Part shown: piece after piece, positions 34,713 through 47,194 of the stretch | Numbering within the stretch: position 1 is the first letter of the stretch | Layout of the letters: every line of letters begins with the position of its first letter | Assembly (NCBI GenBank): GCA_026261815.1 | Contig: JAMPIT010000682.1 | Span: forward strand, 2,180,001-2,244,000 | Direction of reading: 5' to 3' | DNA: 64,000 bases | Origin: Monarcha castaneiventris obscurior | Taxonomy: Eukaryota; Chordata; Aves; Passeriformes; Monarchidae | Made by a program: the position numbers and the translations under genes | The notes under the pieces: model-generated | What the model was told of the DNA's origin: nothing | Database searches by the model: none | Seen by the model: only the letters and a program-made list of their open reading frames with translations

Positions 34713-37700
34713 GACCTGCTAGCAACAGTAAAAGTGATTGTTTCTTGTTACTGGTCTCCGTTACTTTGGTCAGGAGCACATCCCAAACTGAAGGTGCGGC
34801 TGCAGAGGCACAGAGCACAGCAGGGCTTGACTCAAAAATGCTTTGGCCTTGGAAGCTGTCCTCACCCAAAACCAAACACTTGTTTGATGGGAAGCCAGAG
34901 CAGGAGGTCTCCTCTGATGTCCCTACGTGGAAACAAAGGGAGTTCACCTCCTGAAGAGGGAATACACAAAAACAGACATATATAGAGACCTATAGATAAA
35001 TCAATGCGTATATATACCTACATATAACACTTTATATATAGATATAGACCTTAGGTTGACATGGTTGGACAAAAGAGGATTTTCTATAGGAGAGAGGCTG
35101 CTTGCTTTTGCAGGGTGAAGTGTGCCCTGATTAAATGTGTGAGCACTCCCCATTTTCACGACACAAGAGTCAAAGGCACACTCTCCTCCTGTGAATCATC
35201 AACTCCTGGGATGTCATCTGAGGTCCACCTCGCCAGTGCAAAGTCCACTGCTGACTTCAACAAGATCTGAAAAGATGCCAAGCCTCTCTTTTAAAACCAG
35301 CTTTTGGAAACCAGCTCACGCACCTGAGCCAAGTTCTGGCTGCTTTCTCAGACTCCTGGATGGACAGCTCGGTTTTGATGGAAACTGGTTTTATTTTAGA
35401 AGTCCTGGGCAGTTTCAGGGCTAGGGAGCTGTTGGGAGCAATTCAGTCAGCATCTTCTCTTGGAAACCACGGTCCTTACCAGTCTTGGCTGGTTCTGCAC
35501 ATGCCTGGCCCAAGATCACACCCCGTGGTCACCCCCAGGATGCTGCCATGTGGAGTGGGAGCCTAGAAGCTGTTGTCCACCAGGAAGAACCATGTGGGTC
35601 TGTTGCTCTCACAGTGACAAAAGGGGTGCAATTCAATTTTCTCCACACCACAGAAATCCAGCCTGTTCAAGGGCACTGTTCTTGATTTTATACCACCACA
35701 GCTAACAGGAAAAACAGGACAAAAAGCTAGGTAAAAAAAGGTGAGCATGCTAGGAATATGGGCATGCTTACCATTCCTTTCTGATAATCACAGTGATGTA
35801 TTTGTATCACTTTCACAGATATACATACTCACTCCTCAGACTGGTTCTAGCTGATCTGTATAATGTATGCAGAAGGCTTGGTTCTCACCAAGCAGAAATA
35901 GAAAGGAAGATTTGCTGTGAGAAAATCTATTTTTTTTTCTGTGAATATTAATCATTTCAGCTTTGATAGTGAAGTGATATGAGTGAAAAAGCCAAGAATT
36001 GCTCCAGGGCTTCACACAGAGGACTATTGTAGAAAAGACATTTGCTGGAGATAACGCTGCTTAAGCTCAGAATCATTATACAGTACACAGTTAACTCCAA
36101 TCAACCTGCTTGCTCCCCAAGATTTAAACAGAATTAATGTGACATCCCAGCTGAAGCTGGAACTCAGCAACTCAGAAAATAAAAGTGACAAATTAAAGCA
36201 AGTTCCATATGTGTTTTAAACTTAAATGGCAAAAAGAAAACCATTATGCCAGATGATAGGAGAGCAATATGGTCCCAATACACTGTTCATCTCCTCAGCA
36301 GCTTTAAATAATGCTTGGTATGTTTTGCAGGAAGAAAAGTATGGGGATTGCTCTAAAAATTTCCATGGGTAAGGAAGAGGTCATCATCTTTTAGCCTGGA
36401 AAGTCAGAATAGATTCTGGGCCAACTAATACACATCACCACAATCTGCTGGTCATCTGGTCATCTTAACAGATTTTCATAACATGACAAAAATCTTCACG
36501 TTTCAAACCGAAAAAAAAAATCTTCAGTTAAAGATCAAATAGACAAATGCCTTTCTTTTCTTTGGGAAATGCACAGACACAAGGGGGAACTTGCGTTACA
36601 CCAATTTTTCATCTGTTCTTATTTATGCTACAATATTTTAGAGCTCCATGAAGGTCACAACTCTTAAGGGCAGGCCTTGGAAAAGAACAGTGTGCAGGAT
36701 AAGGAGACAAAGGAAATTTTGAACAGGTGGGGACTGAGGCACAGAGAGGCTGTGAGACACCAAAGTGTACCCGGAACACCAGAGCTGGGTGTATCAGTGT
36801 TCCTTCACGGACTTCAGTGCACACCTCACACCTCTGGTGCGTAGATGACCCCTGCTGCAGGAGGGAAAGAGGAAAGGTCACAGAATTGCCAGCCAGAGAA
36901 TGTGCATTAGCCACTGCTTTGTGGCTGAGTGAGGAAGCAGAAGTGGATAATTGGAGATGGATGGTCAAATGTGCACTAACAACTGACTCCTACACCAAGC
37001 TAGAAGGGCTGGCTGCTGATGGAATAAAAACAATACTCTGAGTTACCTTAAACAAGCAGTGAAATTAAACACAAACAAACAAAAAAATAAATAAATAAAG
37101 CCTCTCTTCTATAATTGACGCTAAACATCCCTCCATTGTAAAAGGCATCTCTAAGTAGCATTAAAAGGTGGGTTTTTTATTAAAACCACTTGCACCTATT
37201 TATTACTTCTATCCTTCCTTCTTCCCCACCATCATCAGTCTCACAGGTCATTGTCTCTTTTTCTTTTTGCCTCACTACATTTTCTCCACCTGCTAATTTA
37301 CTCTAACAGAAGCAGCAGCAGCAGGATTTTCCTATTCATCAGCGAAGAGGTCTGAGATAGGCACCTCTGGGAACTGATGCATATTTACAATATCATCAGG
37401 AAAGCTCAGTCACCACGTTGGTTTGGACAGTGTGCACTCTGACAGCCCCAAACCAATCAAACAGCAGGGCTTAAAGCTTCAAAACACGAGAATCTTCCAA
37501 GTTTTACCTACTCTGTGGTTTCTAGGGAGGTTTTTAAGAAGGGCAGAAGAAATATACTAAAAATGAGGTATACTTTGGAAACTTCTAATTATCAGAGCCT
37601 GTGCATTACAAGGAATAAATGCTAACATATTGTAAGATGCAGCACAAAGAAGGATCACACAAAGGCACAATGAGACTGATAAGAAGAATCACAAAAAGAG

Positions 37701-37972
37701 ACAACAGTATCTTCTTACACATATATGAAACCTTTCACTTTGAAAAAAAATTACAGCCTACGGGTAAAACTCCAGTAGCTTGTGCTAGTATGAAATTAAT
37801 TTTGACCTAGTTTTTTTTTTTTTATTTTGCATTATAATACATAATATTAAATTAAAAAGTCAAAACATAAAATTTTTATCCTTCCTTTTGAAGCGCCGAT
37901 ACATTTCATTCTGACAACACGAGGACATTTTGATATTTGTCAGACGTTTTTGATTTGTTCTCCTTCCACCAG

Positions 37973-38037
37973 CTCGAAACGAATCTGGATGAACCTATCA
38001 AGGCTTCAAGACAGATGGAAAACGTAATGATGTTACG
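37973..38037 (+). other. Candidate 65-bp internal exon (coding or lncRNA)
   Basis: A pyrimidine-rich acceptor 'ttgttctccttccaccag' ends at 37,972, with a branch-point-like 'ctgac' about 60 bases upstream. A consensus donor 'acg|gtaagt' begins at 38,038. Between them exactly one of three sense frames is open (start LETNLDEPIK, end ENVMML); the others contain stops. The interval has several CpGs, unusual for this window. I do not recognise the peptide, and no partner exon is evident nearby. A non-coding RNA exon, or chance splice words in a conserved element, are both possible. Confidence 0.3.
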
Positions 38038-38039
38038 GT

Positions 38040-38863
38040 AAGTTCTCCAAAATACGGCGCAGGCAGGATGAAGGCAGGGTGTGACAGCAGAAACAGGAGC
38101 ATACAGCCAGGACACCAAAGTCTGGCTTTCGATTCTCCACATTTTAACAAGCAACCTGGACTTTATTAGATGTATCACACTGATTATGTTTGTATGTCCT
38201 GCATGGAATCAGATGCTTTCCCATGAAAAATCAAACAAGGTTACAGGTAAAGAAGATTGTGCACAAGCTGTTGGTTTTCAGGTAGAAGAGCTCCAAAGCA
38301 CCACGCAGAGCTATAATAAAGTTAGAGCAGCACCACAGTCATGAAAGTCCATATTTGATGTGCGTTTGCAACAAAGAGATGCCATTCCTAGGCTGCATCT
38401 CCCACAATGAAGAACCGGGTTAAATTATGCCAGTAGGATTAGGGTAAGAAATAACATCTCTGTGACAACAGAGATTGAACAGGAGAGCGAAGGTGGAAAG
38501 TAATGAAGTAAAAAGGATGTCATAAAAAAGAAAAAAAGAGGAGAAACAGAAATGACATTGAGAAAAACTATTGTCCCACCATTAAATGGTAGCTGGGGTA
38601 TAGGATTAATAGTATGGCTTCCTTCCTTCATAAGTGACAGAGCTTCTTTTAATATTTTGGTACAATAGATTTCTTTGATAAATCCAGAGAGAATTTTGGG
38701 AGGTTTAGTACTATGGAAAAAGAACACATAGTATGGAGGTAAAAAAAGGCGTTAAAAGTAGTATTTATACATAGAAGTTACAATAGGAACTTGGTGTCCA
38801 TAACATCAGAATCCAGCCCTTTGCCCTGTGACACTAAAAATACAAAACATGAAACATTTACAA

Positions 38864-38908
<45 letters not shown>

Positions 38909-39779
38909 AAAACTGAATGTACTCCTGGCCTGGTCCACGTTCCCATTAAATCATCTTGCCTCAGTTTTAACTGCGTGTTCATTTCACCTCAAGCAGGCCA
39001 AGCACTTCTCCTCAGGCAGACCTTCTTCTGAAAGACATCTCATTTTATCCCCCAAGATTGCTTCCATTCCCAGTAAGCCTCCCTGGATCTGCATGGAAAT
39101 TCCTTTGCATCCCAGACAGTGACTCGAAGAGCGAAGATGACAGGCAGTCCTTCTGGTGCAGGGCAGAAATTCGTGGCATCCCAGGTTTCCAGACAGACTT
39201 CTCCTTTCTCTGCTCCACTCACTGCATCCGAGTTGGATCCGAGTCACAGCAAGACCTGTCTCCTTGGCACACTCAGAAGCATGATTTCCACCTCCAGCAA
39301 TTAATGCTTAATGAAAAAACAGTAGCCACAACAGCTCCATACCAAGACTCGAAACCATCTGTTCCTGCCTTGTTAGTGTGTGCTTTCCAGAGTGACCAAT
39401 CCACTTCGTACCGACAGCGTGGTATGCATTTGTTAAAGAAATATTTTACTGCACAGGCTCTGGGTGGATTTCTGGTGTGGGGGGGAAAGAGGCAAAGAAA
39501 GCCAAACTAAACACTGGCTTGATTATTTTAAGACACATCTCTTGCTCAAGCACACGTATATAAATCTCACCCAAGACACAGGAAGGTGGAGTTACACTGG
39601 AGAATGCCTTTGGCTTGTCTTGGGAAGGCTGATAAGAATAATTAGAATGCTTCAGTTTAGCTGCTTTTTAATGACCCATCCATGCACCCCAACCTTCACT
39701 TTCCCTAATATGGTGTCGTGCTCCTGCATGCAGAGAGCAGCAGGCAAAGGACAGATTTGTTGACAATACATTAGAAAAA
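38040..39779. other. Non-coding sequence with AT dinucleotide repeat
   Basis: No gene recognised. It holds the (AT)n repeat at 38,867-38,904. The 150-codon open frame at 39,058-39,510 has frequent cysteine and serine but no recognisable fold, and it overlaps frames in other phases. Confidence 0.55.
38867..38904. repeat. (AT)19 microsatellite
   Basis: Nineteen uninterrupted AT units. It is long and perfect enough to be length-polymorphic and able to extrude a cruciform. Confidence 0.95.
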
Positions 39780-40100
39780 AAAAAGAAAGAAGGCACCGGC
39801 GCCGTTGTGTGTCAATACTCATCCAAATGTGCCCATTTGATATTTTACTGACAGAACCGAAAATATGTTTGAATTTCAAACTTGTCGAGATGGCTGGGAT
39901 GCAGGGATTATTTTCCCCTGAGGGCAGATAAACAAGACGGATGGACTAAACTCCGAATCGCCTAATGATCAAAATGCAAGGTAAGCTGTCATAGAGAGGG
40001 CTCTTCTCATCCTTGCTGACAGCATGAATTCTGCTGAATTATTTCTAGTCCTCCTGATTAATGGGCCTGGTGACTAATTAGTTTGTGAATCTTGCTCGTA
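39780..40100. promoter_or_regulatory. Candidate enhancer with clustered homeodomain/TCF words
   Basis: After a short A run the block is repeat-free. It contains 'cctaatgatcaaaatgcaag' (39,961-39,980; TCF-type GATCAAA beside a POU-like ATGCAA), 'gattaatg' (40,055-40,062) and 'actaattag' (near 40,073-40,081). It has more CpG (for example 'caccggcgccgttg' near 39,795) than its surroundings. Together these resemble a developmental enhancer. The 'gcaaggtaagc' at 39,977 also resembles a splice donor, but I see no good matching acceptor. Confidence 0.35.
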
Positions 40101-43100
40101 AACGGCACTTTGATAGCTGCCACTTTTAGAGAAAGGCCTCACTGGTGTCAGCTGGAGATGTGCTCTCCAAAAAACCCGTCCCTGGATGATCCCACAGCTG
40201 ACAGGGGGTGCACAGGTGTACCTTGGTCCTAATGGTGGAGTCACAGCCCTGGCTGGGACCCCAGATCCACACTACCCCACAGTGCTTTGGAGAACACCTC
40301 ATTAAGAGGAGAATCATTTTCTGGGAATGGGAGAGTCCATCCCATTACTCCGAGCTGCTGCTTTCCTCCTTGCCTGAAAGAGCTAGAATCGGCTGCTTTG
40401 CCGTCACATCAGGAGAACAATGTCTTACATGGCTTTCTAGAACCCACTTTTCCCTACAAATGCTCCCAGCTATGGAATGTTGGGGTCAGGGCCCACACCT
40501 ATGGCAGAGGACACATAGGCTTTGGATCTGTAGCTCTCCTGAGACACCAGTAGTGTGTTGGCACTTCATTTAAGCCATCACAGCATTGTGGGGTTTTGTT
40601 TGCTGGGAAGGGTTTCAGTCCCAAGATGTATCAATGCACTGAACACCAGAAAGAATTTGCTCTACTACAACTACAAAAATTGTTCTGTCTGAATTGTTTG
40701 GCCTGATGAAGAAGGAGAGAGGATATAAATGACCATAGCCCCTTTCTGAGCTCTTCCTCCACTCCAAGAGCACTAGGAGCACTTGCACACTGTTCAGTTC
40801 ATTTTGAGCTGTGGCTCAGTTTGTGCACAGGTAAGAATTTCTTAGAGTGTCCCCTGCTATACCATACACCAGAAGAACTTGTTCACCCCCCCCAAAAAGT
40901 GGGTATTACTGGGGGACAGTGTCAGGAGTGATGTGCAGGGTCATCTCCAGCACCATCCCCTTGAGATCTGAGATGTGCTTCCACACAGATGCATTTCCTC
41001 ACAGCATTCATTTCTGTAAAGGTGTCCCTGGAGGTGAAATCCTGTGAAGTCACACGTGGGTAGAAGAGAGGGAAGACAGCTTAATAATTCTACGCCATTA
41101 TTCATCTTCCCCTGATTAACGCTAATTATGCTGAAATGAGTTACACAAAATGGAGAGTCCAAGCATTGTGCATTTTCTCACTCCTGTGGTCCAGGACCCA
41201 CATCCTTAATCCACCTGTAACTGAGTCCCATATTTGAAGAGGTGCAAAAGACTATTCTGTTTGATCATTAAGTCACAGAGTTCACTTCCCAAGTGTCTCT
41301 CCCTCAGTTATATAGAAGAGATGGAAATCTGGGAGACATTTTCATGCCATGGTGCTTCTTCTCCTCATAAGGACCCACCTGCTGGGAGCCACTGACTCGG
41401 CAGCTCCTGTGGAAAGATGGACACACAGAGTGAGGGTGGAATCTGTCCTGATCCTTCATTCAGTAGTAGCACAGGCATCTGTAGGTTAGTCATGCCAAGG
41501 TCTGAACCTCTGATTTCAGTGCTGCTCTCCAAAGGGCAGGTACAGAAAATCTGCAGCTGACATACAGTTTGTTCCCTCTTCCTCTTCAACTCAAATGGCA
41601 AAAAACGCAGGACACAAAGATGATGACTCAGTGCACAACTGGCAAAACCCCATCCCCCAAAAACAGCCTGTACGACTGCAATCTTCCATTTTCTTCACCT
41701 GCAGAAATTAAAAACTATGCACAAACATTCAACCCAGAATGCCCTAGAGCTCAACAGCCTACACCACAGCAACCCTGCCAGTGTTTTTGTCCTGTGATGG
41801 CCCACTGCAACTGAGGAGCTGTGACAGGTCTTGGTACCAAATTTCCTGCAAGTTAACTTCCTCTTTGGAAGGTCTGTGAGTCCTCCTGGCACAAAAAGAC
41901 TGTGGAAAGGAACCACTCTGAAAAGAGAGACAATCTGCTCCAGGTAGAGCCCAGACAAGTCCAGGAAAGGGCAGCCTTTGCCAAAAGACCAGAGTCCATC
42001 TATCAGCTAGCCAACAACACATCTGCACTTGAAAACAAAGCAGAAACTCACACCAAAAGTGCTTTCCAGCACTCAGGTCTGGATAGATAATTCTGCAAGA
42101 GCAGTTTCGATGTAAGAAACTCTCCTCCAGCTCAAAGAATTAGAGATTGTTAGAGACATGCATTATTCAGCTCCATTCTGTTCTGATGACTTGTTCAGCT
42201 CAGCGGCTGTATTGCAAAAGGTAAACAGGTTTCTACCCATAATCTTGTTGTCTCTGAGCAGCAATCCATCTGTCTCTCATTTATAGTATCGTCTAGTGGT
42301 GTGTCTTCTTACCCAGGTAACACTCCCTTCAGATACTATTTTAATACCGCTGAAGACAGACGAAACCCCAGATTTGCCTAAGCAAATTTAAAAGAGCTAT
42401 TTAAAGATAAAGATGCAGCAAAGCTGAAGCTAATACAGTAAAGATTTCTCAGGAGGGTTCCTAAATGGAGAAATTACTGAGAAAGAAAATAATTCACCAG
42501 AAAGCTCCATGAAATAAAATGAACTATAGCAGTTTCTAGTTAGGACAGGATAGTAAGGGATATATGCATATAGAGAAATCTTGGCATTGTAAATATCATT
42601 CCTAAGAGGCTTCCGTCTACTAGTGAAAGATTTAAGTTTGACTCTAGTCTTTGATAAAAATATCTAATGCTCAATTTATAAAGTTCTCAGGATCCTGAAG
42701 CTTGTGCTGTTTTTCAGCACACCAAGGACAGAAAGGTCCATAGCTCATGAGACAATTAAGAGGGCAATAAAAGCCAAGTTACATGTTTTGGGAATCTATG
42801 CACCATGGGTCGGTTTTGCTCTGCTGCAGAGTGTGTTATGAAAATGGAGGTTATTTGCACTCTAAATAGATAATTACCCATGTCATTCAGACAGAGTACC
42901 TCGCACAAAGAAATGGCTATTGTTGAGTTGAACCAGTTTTTCGAGTCTGACAAACAGATCAGCTCCTGAGGGTATATGTATGGTCTTGTTAACTAACCCC
43001 TCGACAAAGAGGACCTACAGTTATAAAAACATGCTCTTCCCACTGGCCATTTTGGATTAAAAGTGAAAAGGCAGAAGCAAAACCTGATTTCAGAAAAACA

Positions 43101-43944
43101 AGGAGACTCCAGAGTCTGGAGAAGCAGCCATGTGAAAGGACATTAAGGAAAAGGAAAGATCCTGGGCTGAATAAATAGGTCTGATCAAAGCCCAAATAAC
43201 ACTCAAGAGCAATGCCAGAAGTGAAGCAAGGTTAAGCGTATGCAGATGTTTCACTGTTCAGTCTCAATCTGTACATGACCTCTTGGACTATCTGACTCAG
43301 ACAGTAAGTGTGTCTAAAAGGCTTTGGGATGCCTACTTGTTACAAGCCTGAAATAGTAAACAGTAAATCAAAACCTCATGCAAAGGCAGGGCCCTGGGAG
43401 AGAACAGGCTTAAGTGGTGTGGGTGCTTCCAGATGTCAGCCCTGGTCCAAAGGCAGCTGTATCTGAGCAAGGAGGTGATTGATTGCCTGTATGAAGAAAG
43501 GAGAAGGAAAAAGATAGTGTCTACAAGCTAGTGAAAGTGAGCAAAGCTCCACAAAAGCAGTGCCCCGAGCTGGCTGCAGCAAAAGGCAGCGGGACCATTT
43601 CGCAGCAAGAGGCGGCCCCAGAGGGGCCACCAGGCTGAGGCACCACAGCCTGGCACAAGTGGGACACCCTGCCCTTAGCAATCCAGCATTCCCAGCACAG
43701 CATCTCCGCAGGAGCAGGGGCACAGCACCCAGGGAAGTCCCCCACAAAGCAGAGCGTGCCCACCCTCCCCATTTTTACCACTTCCCTCAGAGCTGAGCCC
43801 AGAGCTCAGACAGATAACTGAACATGATGAGTATTTATCTCATCATTTAATGTACTCCTGGAAGACACCAAAGTGATGAGAGAACCACAAAGACCCCACC
43901 AAAAGCTGAGCAATACAAACCTCTCCGGTGCTTCTTCATCCTGC
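40101..43944. other. Non-coding sequence, mostly nothing recognised
   Basis: Contains the small candidate block at 41,075-41,165 and a GC-richer patch at 43,555-43,790 that matches no repeat I can name. No gene is supported. Confidence 0.5.
41075..41165. promoter_or_regulatory. Small candidate regulatory block
   Basis: Within 90 bases there are four homeodomain-type words: TTAATAATTC, CATTATTCATC, TGATTAACG and CTAATTATG. The block lies in otherwise ordinary sequence and contains no simple repeat. Call by motif density only. Confidence 0.25.
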
Positions 43945-44075
43945 CTTTCATCTGCATTGTCTCTGTCAAATGCAAGTTCTTAGATGCAGAGGATGTCAAA
44001 TGGTCTCCACCTGTACAGCACCTTGCACAATGGAGTTAAATTTCAGTCACAGCCTCTAGACATTCAAGTAAGGTA
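43945..44075 (+). mobile_element. Probable ancient amniote interspersed repeat tail (LINE/SINE 3' end)
   Basis: The order 'gcaagttcttagatgcagag', 'ctgtacagcaccttgcacaa', 'tggagt' and 'agcctctagacattcaagta' follows a repeat tail widespread in amniote genomes. Its typical core reads 'tgtacagcgcctagcacaatgggg', followed by a 'ctaggcgctac'-type end. I am not certain which family it belongs to (an L2/L3-like LINE or a SINE using that tail). Divergence is high, implying an old insertion. Confidence 0.5.
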
Positions 44076-44095
44076 AGCATTTCATGTCAAGTGAC

Positions 44096-47000
44096 AAACA
44101 TATGAAATTATTATTTCCACAGAAATCTCATGGGGGGAGGTGGGAATACTTCAAAAGCACCATATGGATTCAGTTCTTCACGTTAACAACTCATTTACTG
44201 CTAACTTTCTTCACTTTAAAAATTTCAAAATGAGTTGAAAAAAACCCCAAGCATTTAGATGGGTCTTGTAACAGGGGACAGCTTTGTGAGATAATACATG
44301 AATATAGAAACTGACCAAGACAATAAAAAAGGCAATATCAACTCCGGCCAAACTTCACCTATCACAAAATCACTCAATTTTCAGAAGATGGGTACTCATC
44401 ATTCCTTCAAAACATAAGTCCCCTTAAAAGACCTTGAGTATCTTTCAACTAAGGTCCCCTTACATCAGGAATCTCTTCTGAAAGTATTTTAGACCTCTCA
44501 TTTTCAGGTCTTCTGGTGCACCAGCATTAAGGAGAAGACCTGAAGCATCATTCTATTAATATCAAAACTCAGGATTATTTTTGCTTATAGACAACTATTT
44601 TTGGAAAGCTTCATGCAACACCCAGGACAGATCATTACTTGTAAGCATATTCCTGCAGTTTGTTCTAAGTACACACCAAGGACAGACAGCTCTCAGTATT
44701 TACCAACCAAAGAATTGTCTTGCCATCAAAAGGGGCAGAAACCTCCAGAAAGTGCAGCTGAGGACACAGCCTCTGATGAAACAGGGGTTGGGGATCACAG
44801 AGAGGTACATTTGATCTTCTAGGAAAAATTAGGAGCGTAGAATTGGTGCACTGTAGAAATGCTTGTGGAAGGAGTAGGTGCGAATCTCCCCCAAGAGGAG
44901 ACTCCACCACTGGGAGTCATTACAGGAAGGTCTTTCCAAAAGCTACACTCTCCATCAGACATTTCTTAATCAAATCCAAGTCTAAAATCATGGGGCAGGA
45001 CTGCCTGACCACTCTGATGAAAGAGTGCAAACTAAATAACAGTACAGCATTCAAGAGGCTGTGAGGCTTAAGTTTTTCTAGACTTCAGAAATATGAGAAC
45101 CAGGGGAAAAAAAAATATAACAAAATTCTTTCTTTGAACTGTCTTAATCCAAAACACATTGGTGTTCTATGAAGGCTTCACAAAAAAAACTAATGCAGCC
45201 ATACGTCAAGCCAAATGCAGCAAGGGAAGCCACTGAGATGGATATCAAGGTCTACCCATCCAAAAGGAAACCTTAGTCTCCAGCACTGCCCAGCTAACAC
45301 TTCTCATCAGGGGGAAAAAATTATGGGTTTTTTCCTTCATCTTGATTCCAAATTGCAATTAGAAAAACCACAGTGTCACTTCATGCAGGTAGAAGCAGAC
45401 TTGTACAATTCAGCTGTGATCATATCCTCTTCCAAGTGCCTATTGGAGAAAAAAAATACACAGAAGATTGCTGTACACACAGAAAGACGAGAGAGTAAAA
45501 CAATCATGCGTGTGCATAAAATACAGCACAAATAATTTATATATAAACAGTATTTATGTATCTATGAGTTACTAAGCATCACTGCTTAAAGAAAATGTTC
45601 AAAATATCTAAATGCAAAGAGTCTAAACTGCAGAAAACCAAGGTTTTCCTCATGTCTAATTCTTAAATACAGCATTTCAGAACATCATTGAGGTAAACTT
45701 TCTTCTCTCACAAAGGCTGTGTATGAAATTCCTCACTGGCAAAGGAATTTTTACAGAAGGCTAATACTTCCTGTATCGTTTATCCTGCATAGTGTGGCTT
45801 GTCAAATAATTCTGTGGACTTTTTTTCCTATACTGTTATAAATCTTTATCTTCATAGTCAGAGCTTTACAAAACCCACATCTTCTGCTGACACAAAGGCA
45901 GCAGTTACCTCTCAGTCCCACCACACAGGTTAACTAAACACCAACCCCAAATTTAAATAACACAGAGGGCACACATAAAATCCAGAAAGCAAAGAGACAA
46001 GGAGTTGAGACTGCCACATGCAATGCCACACAAACTGACACCACTCCCCACCATGCCAGTTAAACCCAAAACAGCTGTCTTTCAGCATGGGACCCACTTT
46101 CCTTTCACATTCCACAAAACAGGTATTTGCTCACCTGCAGCATGAGAGGGGGAGACTGGCAAAAAGCAAATACTGGGGGCTGGGACTCTCCAGCCACGAC
46201 AGAGCACTCCAGCCTGGAGTCACCAGGCACAGACCTAGGGAAAGGTTATGCCTCTGCGTTCCTGGCCAGAAAACAGGTATAAATGGCATCACCACATCAA
46301 TTGGAGTAACTGGGGATTCAGTTGTTGTGTAAAACGAGTGCAGCTGGCATGCTGAGGTGTCAGACAGGGCTGTAGCAGAACAGCAACTAAGAGCAGAGTG
46401 TAAAACACAGCAAGAAATGCACAACGTGCAGCTTCATCTCACCCTCTCTCTGGCCGCTCTGTGAAGTTGGGTAGGTTTTTTTAAGCATGCTGCCATTTCA
46501 GCAGACAGAACTAGCAACACTGGTCAGGCATGGGACAGCTGAAAAGACCACACCACTCCAAGCAGACACAGCTATCCCAGTACCTGCACACCCCAGCCAG
46601 CACCACAGAGCAACCCTGTGGGACAGGCACGCATGCAGTGGGAAGTGATGGAGTATTCAGGCCACAGAGGCATTCATTTTGTCATGTGAATGGAAGACCA
46701 TTGCAGAAATCAGCTCTGCATGTTTTCAGAGGGTGGGGGAGAAAGTGCAAGAGCAGTCAAGCAAAGAGAACCATTTGTGTTTTAAAGCTGACCTTGCTTT
46801 TTTCCCCATTTTTTTCACGCATTCAGCTCTAGCATCAGAAGAGCGACCTTTGTAGTGTCCCCTCCTCCATTAGGTCATCTTTGTGTATATCCTACTGCCA
46901 GTTCCATTAACAAGAGGCTTCACATCTAGGACTTCCTCCCTTCCTGAGCTCATGTAATGGATTCCAGGTCTGAACACACTGTGCCATCACCATGGAAGGT

Positions 47001-47194
47001 TTCCAGAGGCAAGACAAGGGGCAAGTTATGGTGAAGGGGCTACACACAAGACAGAGTAGCAACAGGACCTGTCACTCATCAAAAATTCAACAGAACACTA
47101 AAAGTACAAGCTTAAGGATGCTCTGCCTCAAACACGCTGGTCTAAATATTAGCACAAGCACATTTTTAAAAATACGGTTTAGACAAAATATTTG
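44096..47194. other. Non-coding sequence, nothing recognised
   Basis: AT-rich sequence without identifiable exons or LINE bodies. Open frames such as 106 codons at 45,215-45,535 show no domain. Confidence 0.55.

Larger units (their letters stand above)
32632..37972. other. Non-coding sequence with simple repeats
   Basis: No gene recognised. It contains A runs at 33,825-33,841 and 34,691-34,712, a 21-bp tandem duplication at 34,175-34,216, a TATA-rich tract near 34,977-35,045 and a T run near 37,811-37,823. The part at 33,560-33,720 is repeat-free and AT-rich. Open frames at 33,872-34,985 (up to 172 codons) run in several overlapping phases through the tandem repeat and A run, with no domain. 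Confidence 0.55.

Noticed and set aside
33872..34985. Set of overlapping plus-strand open frames (172, 141, 129, 128 codons)
   Set aside because: Three phases are open over the same DNA, the frames pass through a tandem duplication and a 22-base A run, and no splice or domain evidence supports any one of them.
39058..39510. 150-codon plus-strand open frame
   Set aside because: No recognisable domain, no promoter or splice context, and competing frames on both strands.
39977..39986. 'gcaaggtaagc' as a splice donor
   Set aside because: No convincing acceptor with an open interval lies upstream; better explained as part of the regulatory-like block.
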